From Gordonia jinhuaensis (GTDB taxonomy: Bacteria > Actinomycetota > Actinomycetes > Mycobacteriales > Mycobacteriaceae): DNA of 64,000 nucleotides. Each line of letters begins with the position of its first letter. The first letter of the stretch is position 1. The stretch is taken from assembly GCF_014639795.1 (NCBI RefSeq), contig NZ_BMGC01000005.1:156060-220059 (forward strand), given 5' to 3'. The notes under the pieces are model-generated. The model saw only the letters and a program-made list of their open reading frames with translations, searched no databases and had not been told where the DNA came from. This document shows positions 1-13,671 of this stretch, piece after piece. The position numbers and the translations under genes were made by a program.

Positions 1-1805
1 TCGGCGCGGTACTGAGCCCAGTTGGCGGCCATGTACCCGCCGTCCTTGTTGGAGTCGGAGTACCCGATCATCACCTCCTGCAGTCCGCTCTGGTGATCGA
101 CCAGGCCCCGGTACAGCGGGAGATCGAGCGCCGCCAGTACGGTGGCAGCGCCGTGCTGCAGATCCTCGATCGTCTCGAACAGGGGCACCACCCGTACCGT
201 CGATGTGAGCGCACCGGTGTCGTCGAGTTCGATCAACCCCGCTTCCTTGAGCAGGATCATCGGCTCCAGCATGTCACTGACCGATTGGCACATGCTGATG
301 ACGTAGTTCGGGATCGACGGTGCGCCATAGGTTTTCACCGCATGAGCGGCGGCACGGACGATCCCCACTTCCTTGGCCGTGACCTCACTGAGCTCGGCAT
401 CGGGCCGCAGCAGCGGACGGCGTGTGGTGAGTTCCGACGTGAGCAGTGCCACGCGGTCCTCCTCGCCGAGTGACAGATAATCCGGATGCACACCCGACCA
501 GGCGAAGAGTTCGGCGATGACCTCCTCATGTGTGTCGCTGTTCTGTCGCAGGTCCAGCCCGGACAGGTGGAAACCGAATGTCCGCACGCCTTCTCGGATG
601 GTGAGCAGCCGATCGTCGGCGATGAGGGCGTCGTGGGTCCGACGCAGTGAGTCGTCGATGGCGTCGAGGTCGGCGAGCAGTTGCTCGGCGGTGGCATAGG
701 GCACCGCGTCGGGGTCGAGACTGCCGCCGATCGACCCGAAGGTCTCACCGAACTCGCTGACGGCGGTCGCAGCCAATCGCGAGCGGATGTGTTTGATGGC
801 CAGACGATAGGGTTCGTCACCGTCCTCGCCGGCCAACTCACGCACCGCGTCGTCGACGGTCACCAGACGTGCGGACTGGCTGAGCTCGTGATAGAGCAGG
901 CGAAGTTGCTCGAGATGATGGGCGATCGCCGTCTGCGCGGCCCTGCCGGTGGCCATCTCCACCACGTCGGCGGTGACGAAGGGGTTGCCGTCGTGGTCGC
1001 CTCCGATCCACGACCCCATCCGCAGCATCGGCTCCTCGAGCAGACCCGGCACCGGGTATCTCGACTGCAGCTCGGCGCGAACCTGCGCGTTGATCTGCGG
1101 CACCACCTCGAAGAAGGCGGCGTCGTAGTACTGCAGCCCCACCTCGATCTCATCCTGGATGCGCAGTCGCTCGAGGCGGATCAGCGCCGTCTGCCACAGT
1201 GCGAGGATCTGCCGCCGTACCTTCGTCAGCACCTCGTCGCGTTCGTCGGGCAGCAGGTCGGGCCGGTGCAGCAGGCGCAGCAGCTCGGTGATGCGGTGCT
1301 GTGCCTCGAACACCGAGCGCCGACGCGTCTCGGTGGGATGTGCGGTGATCACGGGAACCACGGTCGCGTGGTCGAGTCCGACGGCCACCTCGGCCGGGTC
1401 GAGGTCGGCGGCGTCGAGTTTGTCGTAGGTGGCGGCCAGGCTGCTGTCCTGAGGCGGATCACCGGCCAGGACGTGCAGCGAACGCCGGCGCTCGCGGTGG
1501 ACATCTTCGGCGAGGTTGGCCAGCAGCGCGAAGTGGCTGAACGCGCGGATCACCGTGTTGGCGAGATCGACCGGCATGTCGTCGAACATCCGCTCGTAGT
1601 CGCCGCGTTCGATCTCCTCGCGGCGGACACGAAAGGCGCCGATCCGCGCGGCCTCCACGGTCTCGAACACCTTCGCACCGGCGTCATCTCGAATGGTGTC
1701 ACCCAGAATCCCGCCGAGCAGCCTGATGTCCTCGCGCAGAGGCTCGGTCGCGGCGCGGCCCGAGGGGATGGCGGATACGGATTCAGATTCCGAAGACTGC
1801 GACAT
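1..1805 (-). CDS. ppc: phosphoenolpyruvate carboxylase, C-terminus outside window
   Basis: Carboxylates phosphoenolpyruvate to oxaloacetate, the anaplerotic feed to the TCA cycle; cytosolic. About 601 N-terminal residues are present and the reading frame runs open to base 1. The catalytic-histidine motif [12 protein letters not shown] lies near residue 150, and the motif [10 protein letters not shown] lies close to the window edge, both hallmarks of bacterial PEPC (usually 900-950 residues). The start is the ATG at 1805 ([10 protein letters not shown]), the only sensible start before the conserved region. secG lies upstream on the same strand, separated by a strong hairpin, so ppc probably has its own promoter. 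Identity is secure; only the missing C-terminal third cannot be checked. Confidence 0.95.
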   Translation of the reverse strand, partial: MSQSSESESVSAIPSGRAATEPLREDIRLLGGILGDTIRDDAGAKVFETVEAARIGAFRVRREEIERGDYERMFDDMPVDLANTVIRAFSHFALLANLAEDVHRERRRSLHVLAGDPPQDSSLAATYDKLDAADLDPAEVAVGLDHATVVPVITAHPTETRRRSVFEAQHRITELLRLLHRPDLLPDERDEVLTKVRRQILALWQTALIRLERLRIQDEIEVGLQYYDAAFFEVVPQINAQVRAELQSRYPVPGLLEEPMLRMGSWIGGDHDGNPFVTADVVEMATGRAAQTAIAHHLEQLRLLYHELSQSARLVTVDDAVRELAGEDGDEPYRLAIKHIRSRLAATAVSEFGETFGSIGGSLDPDAVPYATAEQLLADLDAIDDSLRRTHDALIADDRLLTIREGVRTFGFHLSGLDLRQNSDTHEEVIAELFAWSGVHPDYLSLGEEDRVALLTSELTTRRPLLRPDAELSEVTAKEVGIVRAAAHAVKTYGAPSIPNYVISMCQSVSDMLEPMILLKEAGLIELDDTGALTSTVRVVPLFETIEDLQHGAATVLAALDLPLYRGLVDHQSGLQEVMIGYSDSNKDGGYMAANWAQYRA

Positions 1806-1944
1806 GCGACCAGTATTCCGCGTGCATCCGAGCACGGCATCTTCTGCACCAGCGCAGCAGGTCGGGTGGGCGTGTCCGTTGCCGGCGGCGATCATGTGCG
1901 GCGCGTCGTGTCACATCGAGGCGTGCGAACCAGGGGCGAAATGG

Positions 1945-1986
1945 CGAGAACCCACCTGCACCGAGGTAGGTGCAGGTGGGTTCTCG
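1945..1986 (-). terminator. 18-bp perfect hairpin downstream of secG
   Basis: Bases 1945-1962 and 1969-1986 are exact reverse complements (18 bp) around a 6-base loop. The hairpin sits 52 bases past the secG stop and 140 bases before the ppc start, so it probably ends secG transcription. There is no U tract, which is common for actinobacterial terminators. Function is inferred from position and stem strength. Confidence 0.75.
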
Positions 1987-2038
1987 ACGTCCCGCTCGCT
2001 CGCCGCCGCCGACTCCGGCGGCAGGTGCTGCGCGTGGA

Positions 2039-2272
2039 TCAGTTGTACTTGATGTAGAGCTCGACGCCGATGATCAGCACGAACCAGATTGCACCGACGA
2101 AGATGGTGAGACGGTCGAGGTTGCGTTCCACGACCGAGGAGCCCGACAGGCTCGACTGCACGCCGCCGCCGAACAGCGACGACAGTCCGCCGCCCTTGCC
2201 GCGGTGCAGCAGGACGAGCACCACCATGAGCACACTGGTGATGACCAAACCGATGTCCATCGCGAGCTTCAC
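2039..2272 (-). CDS. secG: preprotein translocase subunit SecG
   Basis: Small membrane subunit of the SecYEG channel that helps SecA-driven export. The 77-residue product has two membrane segments (about residues 4-20 and 52-72) joined by the conserved cytosolic loop with KGGGLSSLFGGG and the following VQSSLSGSSVVERNLDR. An in-frame ATG at 2299 exists, but the GTG at 2272 gives the usual family length and starts at VKLAMDIGL. It has an AGAGGA-type ribosome site about 10 bases upstream, so I chose it. The gene follows gap-pgk-tpiA, as in other Mycobacteriales, with a hairpin on either side suggesting a separate transcript. Confidence 0.93.
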   Translation of the reverse strand: MKLAMDIGLVITSVLMVVLVLLHRGKGGGLSSLFGGGVQSSLSGSSVVERNLDRLTIFVGAIWFVLIIGVELYIKYN

Positions 2273-2330
2273 GCTAGTTGCATCCTCTTGTCGAAACACA
2301 CGTGTCGAGATACACGTCCGGGGCGCCGGT

Positions 2331-2355
2331 CCATCAGGTCGGGAGGACCTGATGG
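2331..2355 (-). terminator. hairpin between tpiA and secG
   Basis: A perfect 10-bp stem (2331-2340 with 2346-2355) surrounds a 5-base loop. It lies 157 bases past the tpiA stop and 59 bases before the secG start, so it could end the gap-pgk-tpiA transcript. No U tract follows. Confidence 0.55.
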
Positions 2356-2478
2356 GCAGACCGACGCCCCAGTGTACGTGCTGTGCCCGCCGCGACCCGA
2401 ATCAGGCCCGGCGTGTCCGCTTCGCCGGAACCGGCGACGGCGATCGGCGCTGGTCACGGCCGCTGAGCGCGTGTGCCG

Positions 2479-2523
2479 CGATCAGGGCAGTGGCGATCAG
2501 GGCAGGGGCGATCAGGGCAGGGG
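2479..2523. repeat. three 15-bp tandem repeats over the tpiA stop
   Basis: Units at 2479-2493, 2494-2508 and 2509-2523 share cgatcagggcag followed by tgg or ggg. The last unit contains the final tpiA codons and its TGA (2514-2512). Because 15 is a multiple of three, the other two units repeat the same codons and an in-frame stop downstream. Confidence 0.9.
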
Positions 2524-3297
2524 TCCGCCGGCGGCGATCGCGCACAGAGTGGCGAACTCGTCGGCCTTGAGCGACGCTCCGCCCACGAGCGCACCGTCGA
2601 CGTCGGCCTTCCCGACGATCTCGGCTACGTTCTTCGAGCTGACCGAACCGCCGTAGAGGATGCGGATCCCCTCGGCGATGTCGGTGCCCGCGAGCGTGGC
2701 CACCTCGGCACGGATCGCCGAGCACACCTCCTGGGCATCCTCGGCACTGGCCACCCGGCCGGTCCCGATCGCCCAGACGGGTTCGTAGGCGATCACCACT
2801 TTGGCGAGTTCTTCGGCCGACAACCCGTTCAGCGAGTTCGCGGTCTGCTGGGTGCAGAACTCCACGTGATCGCCCGACTCGCGAACCTCGAGAGGCTCAC
2901 CGACGCACACGATCGGGGTGAGTCCGTGCCGCAGCGCGGCGTTGGCCTTGCTGAACACGATCTCGTCGGTCTCGCCGTGCATCGAGCGGCGTTCGCTGTG
3001 CCCGACCACCACGAATGTCGCACCGAGCTTCGCCAGGAAAGCCCCACTGATCTCGCCGGTGTAGGCACCGGAGTCGTGCGCCGAGATGTCTTGGGCGCCA
3101 TAGGTGAGCAGCAGCTTGTCGCCGTCGACCACCGTCTGGACGCTGCGGATGTCGGTGAACGGCGGGAGCACCGTGACGTCGACCTTGTCGAAGTACTTCG
3201 CGGGCAGTGCGAACGCGATCTTCTGGACCAGCGCGATGGCCTCCAGATGATTCATGTTCATCTTCCAGTTGCCCGCGATGAGCGGTGTGCGCGCCAT
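2512..3297 (-). CDS. tpiA: triosephosphate isomerase
   Basis: Interconverts dihydroxyacetone phosphate and glyceraldehyde 3-phosphate in glycolysis. The 261-residue TIM barrel has the expected catalytic residues: Lys12 in GNWKMN, His100 in VGHSERR and Glu172 in [11 protein letters not shown]. Length is normal. Its ATG overlaps the pgk stop by one base (TGATG), which points to translational coupling as the last gene of gap-pgk-tpiA. The C-terminus lies in a 15-bp tandem repeat that triplicates the stop codon downstream. Confidence 0.98.
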   Translation of the reverse strand: MARTPLIAGNWKMNMNHLEAIALVQKIAFALPAKYFDKVDVTVLPPFTDIRSVQTVVDGDKLLLTYGAQDISAHDSGAYTGEISGAFLAKLGATFVVVGHSERRSMHGETDEIVFSKANAALRHGLTPIVCVGEPLEVRESGDHVEFCTQQTANSLNGLSAEELAKVVIAYEPVWAIGTGRVASAEDAQEVCSAIRAEVATLAGTDIAEGIRILYGGSVSSKNVAEIVGKADVDGALVGGASLKADEFATLCAIAAGGPLP

Positions 3298-4508
3298 CAG
3301 CTCTCCAGCACCTTCAGCCCCGGGAGTTCCTTGCCTTCGAGGTACTCCAGAGACGCGCCACCCCCGGTGGAGATGTGGGAGAAACCGTTCTCGTCGAGTC
3401 CGAGCGTGCGGACCGCGGCCGCCGAGTCACCGCCGCCGACCACGGTGAAGGCACCGTTGCCGGTGGCCTCGATGATCGACTCGGCGACACCCTTGGTGCC
3501 GGAGGAGAACTTCTCGAACTCGAACACACCCATCGGGCCGTTCCAGAACACCGTCTTGGCCGCGGTCAGCACCTGCGCGAAACGCTTGACCGACTCCGGA
3601 CCGATGTCCAGACCCATCCAGTCGTCCGGGATTGCGTTGGACGCCACCGTTTTCGACTCGGCGTCGGCGGCGAACCGATCGGCGACCACCACATCACTGG
3701 GCAGGTGGATGACGTCGGCGAACCGGTCGAGCAGATCCTTGCAGGTGTCGATCTGGTCTTCCTGCAGCAGCGACGTGCCCACACCGAGACCCTGCGCGGC
3801 GAGGAAGGTGAACGCCATCCCGCCACCGATCACCAGGGTGTCGACCTTGGGCGCCAGCGACTCGATCACCCCGAGCTTGTCGGAGACCTTGGAGCCGCCG
3901 AGCACCACGGCATAGGGCCGGTCGGGATTCTCGGTCAGCTTGTTGAGCACGCTGACCTCCTTCTCGACCAGTTGTCCGGCGTAGTGCGGGAACAGCTTTG
4001 CCACGTCGTAGACCGATGCCTGCTTGCGGTGGACCACACCGAATCCATCGGAGACGAATGCCGCGCCGTCGTCGACGAGACCGGCGAAGGCCGCGGCCAA
4101 CGCCTCGCGCTCGGCGTCGACCTTGGAGGTCTCACGCGCGTCGAAACGTACGTTCTCCAGCAGCAGGACGTCACCCTCGGTGAGCCCCTCGGCCCGCGCG
4201 AGGGCGTCGGTGCCGACCACGTCACCGGCGAGCTGAACGTTGCGACCGAGCTCCTCGCCGAGCCGCTTGGCGACCGGGGCGAGTGAGTACTTCGGATCCG
4301 GCTCACCCTTCGGCCGGCCCAGGTGGGCCATGATGACGACCTTCGCCCCGCCCTCGATCAAGGCGTTGAGGGTCGGGAGCGAGGCCTCGATGCGGCCGGC
4401 GTCGGTGATCCTGTCGCCGTCGAGCGGAACGTTGAAATCCGATCGGACGAGCACGTAACGATCCGAAACACCCTGCGCCAGAAGGTCTTTCAGTGTTAAG
4501 ACAGTCAT
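3297..4508 (-). CDS. pgk: phosphoglycerate kinase
   Basis: Transfers phosphate from 1,3-bisphosphoglycerate to ADP, the first ATP-yielding step of glycolysis. The 403-residue two-domain kinase shows the N-terminal substrate motif [10 protein letters not shown] (residues about 23-32), HLGRPKG, and the C-terminal nucleotide-site motifs [12 protein letters not shown] and [10 protein letters not shown]. Length is normal. It lies 34 bases after gap and overlaps tpiA by one base, so the three genes form one operon. Confidence 0.98.
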   Translation of the reverse strand: MTVLTLKDLLAQGVSDRYVLVRSDFNVPLDGDRITDAGRIEASLPTLNALIEGGAKVVIMAHLGRPKGEPDPKYSLAPVAKRLGEELGRNVQLAGDVVGTDALARAEGLTEGDVLLLENVRFDARETSKVDAEREALAAAFAGLVDDGAAFVSDGFGVVHRKQASVYDVAKLFPHYAGQLVEKEVSVLNKLTENPDRPYAVVLGGSKVSDKLGVIESLAPKVDTLVIGGGMAFTFLAAQGLGVGTSLLQEDQIDTCKDLLDRFADVIHLPSDVVVADRFAADAESKTVASNAIPDDWMGLDIGPESVKRFAQVLTAAKTVFWNGPMGVFEFEKFSSGTKGVAESIIEATGNGAFTVVGGGDSAAAVRTLGLDENGFSHISTGGGASLEYLEGKELPGLKVLES

Positions 4509-4542
4509 ACTTCTCGAGTCTCCGGTCTCTGCTCGCCCGGCC

Positions 4543-5601
<1,059 letters not shown>

Positions 5602-5720
5602 TCACCTGCCGCGCTGTGGTGTGGTGCTCTTTCATGTCCAGCCTAGTGCGCCCGGGTTCAGCGTAGTGCGGGTGCTGGGCGCGGTGATCGGGTTCATACG
5701 CTTTGCCGCACCTGCGACGG

Positions 5721-6704
5721 TCACGCCTCGTCGAGCAGCTCGGAGGTCACCGCCGACTCGGTGTCCGGAATGCCTTCTGCGTGAGCCTTTTTGTCCGCCA
5801 TCGACAGCAGCCGGCGGATCCGCCCGGCCACCGCGTCCTTGGTCATCGGCGGGTCGGCCAGCTGTCCGAGTTCCTCGAGCGACGCCTGCCGGTGCTCCAC
5901 CCGCAGCCGTCCCGCGGCCACCAGGTGATCGGGCACCGTGTCGCCGAGGATCTCCAGTGCGCGTTCGACGCGTGCGGCCGCGGCGACCGCCGCGCGCGCC
6001 GAGCGTCGCAGATTCGCGTCGTCGAAGTTGGCCAGCCGGTTTGCCGTCGCCCGCACCTCCCGGCGCATGCGACGTTCCTCCCAGGTCAGCCGGGTGTCCT
6101 GGGCTCCCATCCTGGTGAGCAGCGCGCCGATCGCCTCGCTGTCGCGGATCACCACACGATCGGCCCCGCGCACCTCACGTGCTTTGGCGGACACCCCGAG
6201 CCGACGGGCCGCACCGACCAGTGCGAGCGCGGCCTCGGGCCCGGGACAGCTCACCTCGAGTGCCGAGGATCGCCCCGGTTCGGTCAGCGAGCCGTGTGCG
6301 AGAAATGCACCGCGCCAAGCCGCTTCGGAATCGGCGACCGATCCGCCGACCACCTGGGCGGGCAGGCCGCGGACCGGTCGGCCGCGGACGTCGAGAAGTC
6401 CGGTCTGTCGTGCCAGCGCCTCGCCGTCCTTGGTGACACGCACGATGTAGCGTGCGCTCTTGCGGATCTGTCCGCCACGCAGCACATGCACCTCCGACGG
6501 GTACCCCCACAGGTCGGCGATGTCCTTGCGCAATCGCCGCGCGACGTTGCCCATGTCGACCTCGGCCTCGACGACCACCCGGCCACCGACGATGTGAAGC
6601 CCTCCGGCGAACCGGAGCAACGAGGCGACCTCTGCTTTGCGGCTGCTGACCTGCGTCACCACGAGCCGACTCAATTCGTCCTTGACCGCCGCTGTCATCG
6701 CCAC
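5721..6704 (-). CDS. whiA: DNA-binding protein WhiA
   Basis: WhiA is an actinobacterial transcription factor that acts with WhiB in sporulating species to control cell division genes; its role in non-sporulating Mycobacteriales is less clear. The 327-residue protein has the N-terminal segment [12 protein letters not shown], a degenerate LAGLIDADG-type domain ([14 protein letters not shown] onward), and a C-terminal helix-turn-helix (about residues 265-305, [19 protein letters not shown]). Length matches the family. It follows yvcK at 133 bases as the last member of the conserved uvrC-rapZ-yvcK-whiA block. Confidence 0.96.
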   Translation of the reverse strand: MAMTAAVKDELSRLVVTQVSSRKAEVASLLRFAGGLHIVGGRVVVEAEVDMGNVARRLRKDIADLWGYPSEVHVLRGGQIRKSARYIVRVTKDGEALARQTGLLDVRGRPVRGLPAQVVGGSVADSEAAWRGAFLAHGSLTEPGRSSALEVSCPGPEAALALVGAARRLGVSAKAREVRGADRVVIRDSEAIGALLTRMGAQDTRLTWEERRMRREVRATANRLANFDDANLRRSARAAVAAAARVERALEILGDTVPDHLVAAGRLRVEHRQASLEELGQLADPPMTKDAVAGRIRRLLSMADKKAHAEGIPDTESAVTSELLDEA

Positions 6705-6786
6705 CGATATTCGCTCCTCCTCGACGTCATCGTCACGTCTTCGGTTTGTACGGCACGGACTGCACTCGGTGTGCGTCGCGGCGCCG

Positions 6787-6804
6787 GGCGGCGGGACCGC
6801 CGCC
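6787..6804 (-). terminator. possible short hairpin between yvcK and whiA
   Basis: GGCGGC (6787-6792) can pair with GCCGCC (6799-6804) across a 6-base loop, 33 bases past the yvcK stop. It is short, has no U tract, and could simply be GC-rich sequence. Confidence 0.25.
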
Positions 6805-6837
6805 GACCTGATCTGCCGGATACACTAATCGTGTCGT

Positions 6838-7863
6838 TCACTCTCGTACATCTTCGTCGCCCTGCGCACGTGTCGCGGGCGATCCGTCCGCCATCAGGCC
6901 AGCGATCACCTCACCCAGCTTGACCGGGTCGTGCACGCTGCTCTGCGGCGCCGCCACCGAGTCGACGCGCAGGGTGGCCCCGAATTCGGCCGCTGCCTCT
7001 TCGAGGTATCCGCGTTCGCGCCCGGCCGGCACCGTCCCGGCGTCGACGATCACGTCGTCCACCCGCAGGTCGGCGTGCGCGCGTAACACCCGCAGGTGCC
7101 GTTCGAGCGAATAGCGCGGCGTCTCCCCGATCTCCGGCGAGAGGTTGACCACGAGCACTTTGCGCGCCGACGTCGACCGCAGCGCCTCGAGCTGAGCGGG
7201 CACCAGCACATGTGGGATCACACTGGAGAACCACGAGCCGGGTCCCAGCGTCACCAGGTCGGCGTTACCGATCGCCTCGATCGCGGCCGCACATGCCGGT
7301 GCGTCGCCGGGCAGCAGCCGCACACGACGAACCTTGCCCGGCGTGGTCGCCACCGCCACCTGCCCGCGGATGCACCGACTGATCCGTGGATCTGATTCGA
7401 GCTCGAAGACGTCGGCCTCGATCTCCAGCGGCACGGTCGACATCGGCAGCACCCGCCCCCGCGCGCCGAGGGTGGACATCAATGCGTCCAGTGCGGCGAC
7501 CGGGTCGCCGAGGACCTCGGTCAGACCGGCCAACAGCAGGTTGCCCACCGGGTGCCCGGCCAGTGCCCCGCTCCCCCGGAATCGGTGGTGCAGGACCGAT
7601 GCCCACAGCCGCGCATCGGCCGGGGAGTCCGCCGAGACGGCGTCACGCTCCGGCGGGGTGAGCAGCGCGGCGACGGCCATGCGTAGATCGCCCGGCGGGA
7701 TCACTCCGAGTTCGGCCCGCAGCCGCCCCGAGGAGCCGCCGTCGTCGGCGACGGTGACCACTGCGGTGATGTCGTCGCCGAGCCGACGCAGTGCGGTGAG
7801 TGTGGCGTGCAGTCCGTGGCCGCCGCCGAGCGCGACCATCGCGGGTCCGTGCCCGCTGTTCAC
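6838..7863 (-). CDS. yvcK: gluconeogenesis factor YvcK/CuvA, CofD-like fold
   Basis: YvcK (GlmR/CuvA in mycobacteria) binds UDP-GlcNAc and links carbon source to cell-wall precursor supply. The 341-residue protein has the CofD-family nucleotide motif ALGGGHGL near residues 12-18, TVADDGGSSGRLR near 47-59, and GPGSWFSSVIPH mid-protein. The start is a GTG at 7863 whose GTGA overlaps the rapZ stop by four bases, so the two are translationally coupled. The family assignment is firm; enzymatic activity is not established for the family. Confidence 0.94.
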   Translation of the reverse strand: MNSGHGPAMVALGGGHGLHATLTALRRLGDDITAVVTVADDGGSSGRLRAELGVIPPGDLRMAVAALLTPPERDAVSADSPADARLWASVLHHRFRGSGALAGHPVGNLLLAGLTEVLGDPVAALDALMSTLGARGRVLPMSTVPLEIEADVFELESDPRISRCIRGQVAVATTPGKVRRVRLLPGDAPACAAAIEAIGNADLVTLGPGSWFSSVIPHVLVPAQLEALRSTSARKVLVVNLSPEIGETPRYSLERHLRVLRAHADLRVDDVIVDAGTVPAGRERGYLEEAAAEFGATLRVDSVAAPQSSVHDPVKLGEVIAGLMADGSPATRAQGDEDVRE

Positions 7864-8792
7864 TCGCGCCCCAGATCCCGGTGCACCACACGCACACTCA
7901 GGGCCGAGGTGTCGATCGACGAGTCCGTGTCGCCTGTCGGCCCGCCGTTACCCGGCTGCGCGACGCCGGGATCGGCCTCCTGCAGCCGCGCCGACAGCGC
8001 CTCGGCCATCGCGACGCTGCGGTGCTTGCCGCCGGTGCACCCCACCGCGACGGTCATGTAGCGCTTACCTTCTCGTCGATATCCGGCAGCGGTGAGCCGC
8101 ACGATGCGCTCATAGGTGTCGAGATAGTCGGCCGCACCGTCGGCACCGAGTACGTAGTCGCGCACTGGCTCCTCGCGACCGTCATGATCGCGCAGTTCGG
8201 GGATCCAGAACGGATTCGGCAGAAAGCGGACGTCGGCAACGAGGTCGGCGTCGATGGGCAGCCCGTATTTGAAGCCGAACGACTCGCAGACCACGCGCAG
8301 TGCGGTCTCGGACTCCTGGGCATAGGCCTCGTCGAGAATCTGGCGCAGCCTCGCGACCGGCAGCGAGGTGGTGTCGATCGAGAGGTCGGCGGCCTCGGCG
8401 ATCGGTGCGAGCATCGTCCGCTCGCTGGTGATCGCGTCCACCAGAGTGCCGTTGCCCTGCAAGGGGTGGCGGCGGCGGACCTGTTCGAATCGGCGCACCA
8501 GCATGTCGTCGCGGGCGTCGAGGAACACCGTCTTGACGCGGACCCCGTCGGAGGTGAGGTCCTCGGTCAGATGTTTGAGTTCGTCGGCGAAGTTGGTGTC
8601 GACCGCGCGCAGCACCACACCGAGTTTCGACTCGGTGCCCTCGTCGCGGGTGACCCGCACGATGTTCTCCACCACCCGGGTGGGCGCGTTGTCGACCACG
8701 TACCAGCCCGAATCCTCCAGCACCTTGGCTGCGGTGGACCGTCCGGCCCCGGACATCCCCGTGACCACGAGGACCTCGACATCAGCGCTCAC
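7860..8792 (-). CDS. rapZ: RNase adapter protein RapZ, P-loop
   Basis: RapZ-family protein; in E. coli it senses GlcN6P and directs RNase E to the small RNA GlmZ, while actinobacterial members are nucleotide-binding proteins of less certain role. With the chosen GTG start at 8792 ([10 protein letters not shown]) it is 310 residues, the family length, with Walker [10 protein letters not shown] at residues 12-20 and the conserved C-terminal [10 protein letters not shown]. An open frame continues 300 bases upstream, but that is the antiparallel-free shadow of the uvrC tail and is Arg/Pro rich, so I reject it. The start overlaps the uvrC end by 11 bases. Confidence 0.94.
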   Translation of the reverse strand: MSADVEVLVVTGMSGAGRSTAAKVLEDSGWYVVDNAPTRVVENIVRVTRDEGTESKLGVVLRAVDTNFADELKHLTEDLTSDGVRVKTVFLDARDDMLVRRFEQVRRRHPLQGNGTLVDAITSERTMLAPIAEAADLSIDTTSLPVARLRQILDEAYAQESETALRVVCESFGFKYGLPIDADLVADVRFLPNPFWIPELRDHDGREEPVRDYVLGADGAADYLDTYERIVRLTAAGYRREGKRYMTVAVGCTGGKHRSVAMAEALSARLQEADPGVAQPGNGGPTGDTDSSIDTSALSVRVVHRDLGRE

Positions 8793-11013
8793 CCTCACCA
8801 CCTCGTACTCGGAGGGGTTCGCCGACCGGCGCGGGTTTCGGCCCCGGTGCGCCCGCGCGGTTGCCCCCTTCTCGGTTGGATCCTGCCTGCTCCATCGTGG
8901 CATCTCCGTCGGCACCGGTCCCGGTGACGGAATCCTCCGGCGCGTCGGCGCCGACGGAGGTCGCCGGATCTGTCTGCGGCTCCCGCCCGGCTGCTGCTTC
9001 CCCACCGGCTTCCTGGTGACTGCCGGCGACCGGGTGACTGCCGGCTTCCTGTTGACTGGCGGCGTCTGATCCGCCCAGTGCATCGGAGACCGCACGCGCG
9101 GTGGTCTTGCCGATGCCGGGGACCTGGGCGATCTGTTCGACGCTCGCCTCCCGCAGCCGTGCGACCGACCCGAAATGCGACACCAGTGCGGTGCGCCGCG
9201 TCTGGCCGAGTCCGGGCACGTTGTCGAGCGCCGATGCCGTCATCCGTTTCGAACGCTTGCTGCGGTGGAAATTGATGGCGAATCGGTGCGCCTCGTCGCG
9301 CACGCGCTGCAAGAGGAACAACGCCTCGCTGGTGCGCGGGAAGATCACCGGGTCATCGTCGTCGGGCAACCACACCTCTTCGAGGCGTTTGGCCAGACCG
9401 ACCACCGCCACGTCGGTGACGCCGAGCTCGTCGAGCACCGCTGCGGCGGCAGTGACCTGGGGCTGACCGCCGTCGACGACGAACAGATTGGGCGGGTAGG
9501 CGAACCGTCGCGGGCGCCCGGTGGCCGGATCGAGTGCCGCCTCCGGCGCCAGATCGCCGCCGTTGTCGGTGCGATGACGCAGGAACCGCCGACGGGTGAC
9601 CTCGGCGATCGAGGCCACGTCGTCGGACCGGCCGTCGCCGGCCGCCTCCTTGATCGCATAGTGGCGGTAGTCGGATTTGCGGGGCAGCCCGTCCTCGAAC
9701 ACCACGAGCGAGGCCACCACGTCGGTGCCCTGCACATGCGAGATGTCGATGCACTCGATACGCAGCGGCGCCGAGTCGAGGCCGAGGGTCTCCTGGATCT
9801 CGGTGAGTGCGGCAGAGCGTGTGGTCAGGTCGCCGGCGCGACGCAGCTTGTGCTGCACCAGCGACTCCTGGGCGTTGCGTGTGACCGTCTCCATCAGCGT
9901 CTTCTTGTCGCCGCGCTGGGGCACCCGCAGGTCGACCGCGCTGCCCCGCAGGTCCGACAACCAGTCGCGCATGCCGTCGACGTCCGGCGGCAGCTCGGGA
10001 ACCAGCACTTCGCGGGGGACGGGGTCGCCCCCAGCGTGGGAATCGGGGACCGAGATCGTCTCGTCCTGCTCGACCTGGGCGCCGTAGAACTGCGTCAGGA
10101 ACTGCGAGACCTGCGCTGCGAGCTGATCGCTCTCGTCGGTCTTCTCCACCACCCAGCCGCGCTGTCCGCGTACTCGTCCGTCGCGGACGTGGAACACCTG
10201 GACAGACACCTCGAGCTCATCGGAGACCATGCCGACCACGTCGGCATCGGTGCCGGATCCGAGGACCACCGCCTGCTTCTCGACCGCCTTGCGCAGCGCA
10301 CCGAGGTCGTCGCGCAGTCGGGCGGCGCGCTCGAAGTCGAGATCCTCGGAGGCCTGCGACATCTGCTTTTCGAGCACCCGGACCATCCGGTCGGTGCGGC
10401 CGGCGAGAAAGTCGCAGAATCCGTCGACGATCTCGCGGTGTTCGGCGGCACTGACCCGTCCCACACACGGCGCCGAGCATTTGTCGATGTAGCCGAGCAG
10501 GCAGGGCCGGCCCATCTGCGCATGCCGTTTGAAGACGCCCGCCGAACAGGTGCGCGCCGGGAAGACCCGAGTGAGCAGGTCGAGGGTTTCGCGGATGGCC
10601 CAGGCGTGCGAATACGGCCCGAAGTACCGAACCCCCTTGCGGCGCGGTCCGCGGTAGACGAACAGGCGCGGGTACTCCTCGTTCAACGTCACCGCGAGCA
10701 TCGGGTAGGTCTTGTCGTCGCGGTAGCGGACGTTGAACCGGGGGTCGAACTCCTTGATCCAGTTGTATTCGAGCTGCAGCGCCTCGACCTCGGTGTTGAC
10801 CACCGTCCACTCCACCGACGCCGCGGTGGTGACCATCTGCCGGGTCCGCGGGTGCAATGTGGTGATGTCGGCGAAGTAGGAGGTCAGCCGCGAGCGGAGA
10901 TTCTTCGCCTTACCCACGTAGATGACCCGGCCGTGGGCGTCGCGGAACTTGTAGACGCCCGGCTCGGTCGGGATCGACCCCGGCGCGGGGCGGTAGGTGA
11001 TCGGGTCGGCCAC
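8782..11013 (-). CDS. uvrC: excinuclease ABC subunit UvrC with extended tail
   Basis: Makes the 3' and 5' incisions around bulky lesions in UvrABC nucleotide excision repair. Domains in order: GIY-YIG nuclease (residues about 15-95, with GVYKFRD and [13 protein letters not shown]), a UVR motif ([22 protein letters not shown] region, cited here by its position near 205-235), the RNase H-like 5' nuclease with IECIDISH, and a tandem helix-hairpin-helix end ([20 protein letters not shown]). After residue 650 comes a polar tail of about 90 residues with three six-residue repeats and low complexity. At 743 residues it is about 100 longer than most family members. Start is GTG. Confidence 0.97.
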   Translation of the reverse strand: MADPITYRPAPGSIPTEPGVYKFRDAHGRVIYVGKAKNLRSRLTSYFADITTLHPRTRQMVTTAASVEWTVVNTEVEALQLEYNWIKEFDPRFNVRYRDDKTYPMLAVTLNEEYPRLFVYRGPRRKGVRYFGPYSHAWAIRETLDLLTRVFPARTCSAGVFKRHAQMGRPCLLGYIDKCSAPCVGRVSAAEHREIVDGFCDFLAGRTDRMVRVLEKQMSQASEDLDFERAARLRDDLGALRKAVEKQAVVLGSGTDADVVGMVSDELEVSVQVFHVRDGRVRGQRGWVVEKTDESDQLAAQVSQFLTQFYGAQVEQDETISVPDSHAGGDPVPREVLVPELPPDVDGMRDWLSDLRGSAVDLRVPQRGDKKTLMETVTRNAQESLVQHKLRRAGDLTTRSAALTEIQETLGLDSAPLRIECIDISHVQGTDVVASLVVFEDGLPRKSDYRHYAIKEAAGDGRSDDVASIAEVTRRRFLRHRTDNGGDLAPEAALDPATGRPRRFAYPPNLFVVDGGQPQVTAAAAVLDELGVTDVAVVGLAKRLEEVWLPDDDDPVIFPRTSEALFLLQRVRDEAHRFAINFHRSKRSKRMTASALDNVPGLGQTRRTALVSHFGSVARLREASVEQIAQVPGIGKTTARAVSDALGGSDAASQQEAGSHPVAGSHQEAGGEAAAGREPQTDPATSVGADAPEDSVTGTGADGDATMEQAGSNREGGNRAGAPGPKPAPVGEPLRVRGGEGER
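9006..9059. repeat. three 18-bp repeats in the uvrC tail
   Basis: Units at 9006-9023, 9024-9041 and 9042-9059 are 18-bp imperfect copies that encode six-residue units ([18 protein letters not shown]) in the disordered UvrC C-terminus. The in-frame period suggests expansion by slippage. Confidence 0.8.
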
Positions 11014-11156
11014 GCGTTCAGGCTAGTACGGCCGACCGACGCCACCGCTCGTCCGGCCCGTCGACAGCCGACCGGGCCTCGACGCCACCGACAAACACCG
11101 GGGTCACAGAAGGACCGGGATCACAGACGGACCGGATCACCGGGAAAGGCTCGAGA

Positions 11157-13515
<2,359 letters not shown>

Positions 13516-13671
13516 CTTCGTTCATCGAGTGCACGCCCGCGATCCGGCCTGATGGGGAGGTCCGGCGCTGTCGCGATTGTCGTCACTCGTGGATCGGAAT
13601 TCTCAACGTGTGGGATGCCCGGGATATGCCCTGCCGATGGCGGAGGCAGTGTGCGGGCACCGGGTCGGCGC

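Noticed and set aside
681..2057. 458-codon open frame on the plus strand
   Set aside because: It lies antisense to ppc and secG, which have clear family motifs; its composition (His, Arg, Gly, Val rich) is that of a shadow frame in GC-rich DNA.
8793..9095. 100-codon N-terminal extension of RapZ
   Set aside because: It is the shadow of the repetitive uvrC tail; the RapZ fold begins right at GTG 8792 and the family length is reached without it.
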